Part shown: in pieces, positions 36,348 to 38,537 of the stretch | How the letters are laid out: each line of letters starts with the position of its first letter | Numbering within the stretch: position 1 is the stretch's first letter | From: Candidatus Babelota bacterium | Lineage (GTDB): Bacteria; Babelota; Babeliae; Babelales; Vermiphilaceae | Assembly: GCA_003963225.1 (NCBI GenBank) | Contig: RXKB01000067.1 | Span: 1 to 38,537 of the forward strand | Length of the DNA: 38,537 nucleotides | Direction: 5' to 3' | Translations under genes and position numbers: made by a program | The notes under the pieces: generated by a model | Told to the model about the DNA's origin: nothing | Seen by the model: only the letters and a program-made list of their open reading frames with translations | The model's database searches: none

Positions 36348-36893
36348 TCACCTTCGTTTAGAGTCCTTTATGCATTCGTTAAAGTCTAATAGATCTGGAT
36401 ACGGATATTTTTTCATCTGGGCGAGATTGATTTCGCTAAAATCTAGAAATACAGTTAGGGCTTCTATATAGTCGCGTAGAATTAGTTTTTGTTCCTGTAT
36501 ACTATATTCCTTTGGATCTAAAATCACCGCTCGTAAGTATTCAGACTGAGCCTTTTGTAAAGATATGTTTGCTTGAGCTTGACTTTCTGTAAATACACTA
36601 CGTCCATTCAAAGCAGCTAGGGTATCTCTAATGTGTATTTCATTACAATGTGTCACAGCTTGTAGTTGATTGGTTGCTCGCTGATTAACAAACGAAGCCC
36701 AGACCGATAGTATCAAAACAAACACTAATGCTACGTGGCCCCAAACATTAGCGTTTATGAAGCCTCGATCTGTTTTATTACGAGATTTATGATGATTATG
36801 CTCTAAATTAATACCTAGATTAGTCAAACCTCCCCCTATCAATCCGATCACACATCCTAATAACAAATACATAGCTATTTCATCGGCTCTCAT
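36348..36893 (-). CDS. Lysis-cassette membrane protein, two helices
   Basis: A 181-residue protein from ATG 36893, which overlaps the end of the holin gene by 14 bases with GAGG about 9 bases upstream; a longer frame from 36959 would overlap the holin by 80 bases. Two N-terminal hydrophobic helices (YLLLGCVIGLIGGGLTNL and HVALVFVLILSVWASFV) are followed by a soluble domain of about 110 residues with NLQAVTHCNE-like sequence, helices, and an end YPYPDLLDFNECIKDS. The arrangement of two helices and a helical domain ending P-Y-P...C resembles membrane proteins in actinophage lysis cassettes. It may regulate or assist lysis. This is inference from position and shape. Confidence 0.7.
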   Translation of the reverse strand: MRADEIAMYLLLGCVIGLIGGGLTNLGINLEHNHHKSRNKTDRGFINANVWGHVALVFVLILSVWASFVNQRATNQLQAVTHCNEIHIRDTLAALNGRSVFTESQAQANISLQKAQSEYLRAVILDPKEYSIQEQKLILRDYIEALTVFLDFSEINLAQMKKYPYPDLLDFNECIKDSKRR

Positions 36894-37119
36894 GATCTTC
36901 GACCTCTTTGTCTTCAGAGTCCGTCTCGTCGTCGGAATCTTTATCTTTTTTAGAAACAATTCGAGGTTTTTGGGTTAGCACATACGTTAGTATTGCGCTA
37001 ATACCGGTTAGTGCTGTTGCATGCTGTTCTATTTTCACGCCAAACGAGGGCGCTATAAGCATGAACAGAGCACTACCAACACCTACGAAGAACAGAATGT
37101 TAAAATGCCATTCTTTCAT
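36880..37119 (-). CDS. Holin
   Basis: A 79-residue protein: a short N-terminus MKEWHFNILFFVGVGSALFM, two hydrophobic helices (FNILFFVGVGSALFMLIAP and TALTGISAILTYVLTQ) and a charged Lys/Asp/Glu tail (KKDKDSDDETDSEDKEVED). The F-F-V-G-V-G-x-A-L-x-M...F-G-V-x-x-x-x-H-A-x-A-L-T-G-I-S-A-I-L-T-Y-V-L-T-Q order is typical of holins in actinophages. It lies directly after the endolysin-like gene, the standard lysis gene order. ATG 37119 follows AAAGGGGACACCATAAT, a reasonable ribosome site. It would form the membrane hole that times lysis. Confidence 0.82.
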   Translation of the reverse strand: MKEWHFNILFFVGVGSALFMLIAPSFGVKIEQHATALTGISAILTYVLTQKPRIVSKKDKDSDDETDSEDKEVEDHESR

Positions 37120-37156
37120 ATTATGGTGTCCCCTTTAACTTAGTCTGTGGTTATTT

Positions 37157-38377
37157 TTAGAACTGAACCCGGTACTTAGTCACAACTAAGAAATGATCAG
37201 TGTTTAGGAAGAACTGTGCGTCATTTTGTACCGTCGCGCCGACACATCTAACTCGCTTATCTGGGAGATATCTAGCAATAGCATCAATATTACCGTGACC
37301 GGTATTCGGCCAACGCTTAACATCATCCCAACAAGTGCGGAATGGAGCCGATCTGAATAATTTAAAGTTCTTACTGGAGGCATTAAAATCTCCACCGATA
37401 AATACTAGATTATTACCAGCACCATGAATCTTACCCCATTCTCGGAGATTATTCATGTATACCGCATCTAACTTCTTCTTTAGCCTCGGCCCTGCTCCAC
37501 GACGTGTTACAGGATGCATAGAACCAAGAGTTATACGACCAACGAGGGTATGTTCGTAGCTACCCCATACGATGGCTTTATCCCCCCAGATACCCGGTGG
37601 CCTAGGCTTGATTCTCTTCGCGCGCGGGAAAGCGTATCTCGCACCCATTCTCCAGCTGCCTGGCTTAATGTTATCTTTCTTCACAGCGACCCAGGTGTCA
37701 TACTTTTCAGTAAGAGCCAATGCGTAGCCGTGTTCGGTTGCAGACTTGATGAGGGCTGCATTCAGAACACCCGAACCGCGACCGGCTTCTGTACCTGTGA
37801 TATGATCGAAGCCCTGACTGAAGATCTTGTCCACGTCTGCAAACTTCTGCTTCGCCGGGTCGTTGAATTGCAATGATGCATGCGCAATCGTGAACTCGAT
37901 ATGATCTGTAGACACTGGAGGCACCTCCTTTGGCGGTTTAGGCTTAGCTACGGGTGAATCGTGGATCTTATGCCCGGTTATTGTCTCCGACCATCCTAGA
38001 TATTTAATACCCATAGCTTTTTCCAAAGCTTTGATCGAAGATACAGTGCCAACTACGCCGGACTTATAGCGATCGCCATCCATGTCTGTTGAGCGAATCT
38101 TACCTCCAGGTAGAGACAAAGCCCTATGGCCATAGCCTTTACTGCCCCCAGAAAAAGCTAGGGGACGGCCTGGAGGAGGATTTCTATCTCCGGGATGACG
38201 AGCTGTCTTAGGTTCACTTAACCAACCATCCACAGCATCAGCATCTCCGTCGCCATCTCTATCACCAGCTGATGGAGCGTTGAACCAATTACGGACCGTC
38301 ATTTGACAAGTGCCTGGTTTGTTTTTTGTATCCTTGAGCGCAGCATCGATTGCTTGATTACTCGTTCTAATAGCCAT
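37157..38377 (-). CDS. Endolysin: CHAP-like peptidase fused to an EEP (DNase-I fold) domain
   Basis: A 406-residue protein of two domains. Residues 1-138 form a CHAP/NlpC-type peptidase: Cys24 in GTCQMTVRNWF, His84 in GYGHRALSLP, followed by RSTDMDGDR and YLGWSETITG. A Ca-binding-like loop DRDGDGDADAVDGW lies at 39-52. A Pro-rich linker (about 140-158) leads to an endonuclease/exonuclease/phosphatase domain with all key positions: E197 in TGTEAG, H288 in SMHPV, D330/N332 in GGDFNA, D365 in NIDAIA, and D394/H395 in TDHFLV. It directly precedes the holin, which supports a lysis role. The second domain could degrade DNA on host lysis, or could act on a lipid or wall phosphodiester. ATG 38377 follows GGAAAGGACATAAAC. 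Confidence 0.85.
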   Translation of the reverse strand: MAIRTSNQAIDAALKDTKNKPGTCQMTVRNWFNAPSAGDRDGDGDADAVDGWLSEPKTARHPGDRNPPPGRPLAFSGGSKGYGHRALSLPGGKIRSTDMDGDRYKSGVVGTVSSIKALEKAMGIKYLGWSETITGHKIHDSPVAKPKPPKEVPPVSTDHIEFTIAHASLQFNDPAKQKFADVDKIFSQGFDHITGTEAGRGSGVLNAALIKSATEHGYALALTEKYDTWVAVKKDNIKPGSWRMGARYAFPRAKRIKPRPPGIWGDKAIVWGSYEHTLVGRITLGSMHPVTRRGAGPRLKKKLDAVYMNNLREWGKIHGAGNNLVFIGGDFNASSKNFKLFRSAPFRTCWDDVKRWPNTGHGNIDAIARYLPDKRVRCVGATVQNDAQFFLNTDHFLVVTKYRVQF

Positions 38378-38395
38378 GTTTATGTCCTTTCCGGC

Positions 38396-38537
38396 TTACG
38401 GGTTTTCGAGTGCGGTGAGACGGTTCTCGATCGTGGTCTGGTTTTGTTCCAACAGATACACCCGTTCACGCAACCCCAGAACCCATGGGTGGCCGTTGGT
38501 CGAGTAACCCCAGTATCCGTCGTGGGAGTTGTAGCCG
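38396..38537 (-). CDS. C-terminal end of an unknown protein (5' part outside the window)
   Basis: An open frame enters from the right edge and ends TAA at 38396-38398. The 46 visible residues begin GYNSHDGYWGYSTNGHPW, then VLGLRERVYLLEQNQTTIEN and RLTALENP. The N-terminal visible part is Gly/Tyr/Trp-rich and the end is a short coiled coil (LREx-x-LLEQ-x-x-x-x-ENRL), as in trimeric fibre or structural proteins. It lies 18 bases before the endolysin start, so it belongs to the same operon. Its identity cannot be told from the fragment. Confidence 0.7.
   Translation of the reverse strand, partial: GYNSHDGYWGYSTNGHPWVLGLRERVYLLEQNQTTIENRLTALENP

Noticed and set aside
1..38537. Lysogeny genes, attachment site or mobile elements
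   Set aside because: No integrase, excisionase, repressor, transposase or flanking direct repeat at a tRNA 3' end was seen. The window alone cannot exclude them elsewhere in the genome.

Overview
The window looks like part of the genome of a siphovirus, a long-tailed double-stranded DNA phage. Every gene I can support lies on the minus strand, so it reads right to left as one unidirectional block. No integrase, repressor, transposase, CRISPR array or host-type gene is visible. Several features suggest an actinobacterial host: the ReqiPepy6 Gp37-like tail protein, two proteins resembling DUF6353, an actinophage-style endolysin with a DxDxDG loop, and a holin/membrane-protein lysis cassette. 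The DNA is clearly more AT-rich than typical high-GC actinobacteria. The phage carries its own tRNA for UUA codons, which it uses and which are rare in such hosts. The host assignment is inference.

Layout in transcription order. (1) 38.5-36.3 kb: the end of an unknown protein, then lysis genes (a peptidase fused to a DNase-I-fold domain, a holin, a membrane protein). (2) 36.3-30.0 kb: head genes, namely a connector, terminase large subunit, portal, an HHGIKGMKWG-motif protein, a protease-major capsid fusion and two head-tail joining proteins. (3) 30.0-20.1 kb: tail genes, namely two paralogous major tail proteins flanking a tail assembly chaperone, a gp10-like protein, a tape measure of about 1,625 residues, a distal tail protein, a collar-domain protein and a Gp37-like protein. 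(4) 20.1-16.1 kb: an array of very small genes, mostly membrane proteins. Most sit in their own promoter-SD-ORF-hairpin cassette, and many are too short for a default ORF cutoff. (5) 16.0-7.3 kb: a replication operon ending in one polypeptide of about 1,255 residues that joins an SF3/D5-like helicase, a primase-like (AEP) segment and a family B DNA polymerase, followed by a probable ssDNA-binding-like protein. (6) 7.1-5.4 kb: more cassettes around a 440 bp repeat-rich non-coding region that could be a replication origin or control region. (7) 5.4-0 kb: two tRNAs, an SF2 helicase, a VRR-NUC-like nuclease, a RecB-like nuclease, a large protein with the RNA polymerase DFDGD active-site motif, and a partial gene.

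The most notable points are these. The putative phage RNA polymerase starts with an H-x-G-I...W-G tag resembling the start of the HHGIKGMKWG protein beside the portal, so it may be packaged in the virion. About 13 near-identical promoters share a conserved ACAT element four bases upstream of the -10 box. Nearly every intergenic boundary between 3.9 and 20 kb holds a hairpin whose sequence changes while its pairing is kept. The helicase-primase-polymerase fusion and the peptidase-nuclease endolysin are also worth following up. Internal duplication is common (major tail protein, DUF6353-like, PGDWI-like and micro-membrane-protein pairs or triplets). All functional calls come from motif recognition by eye; no database search was run.
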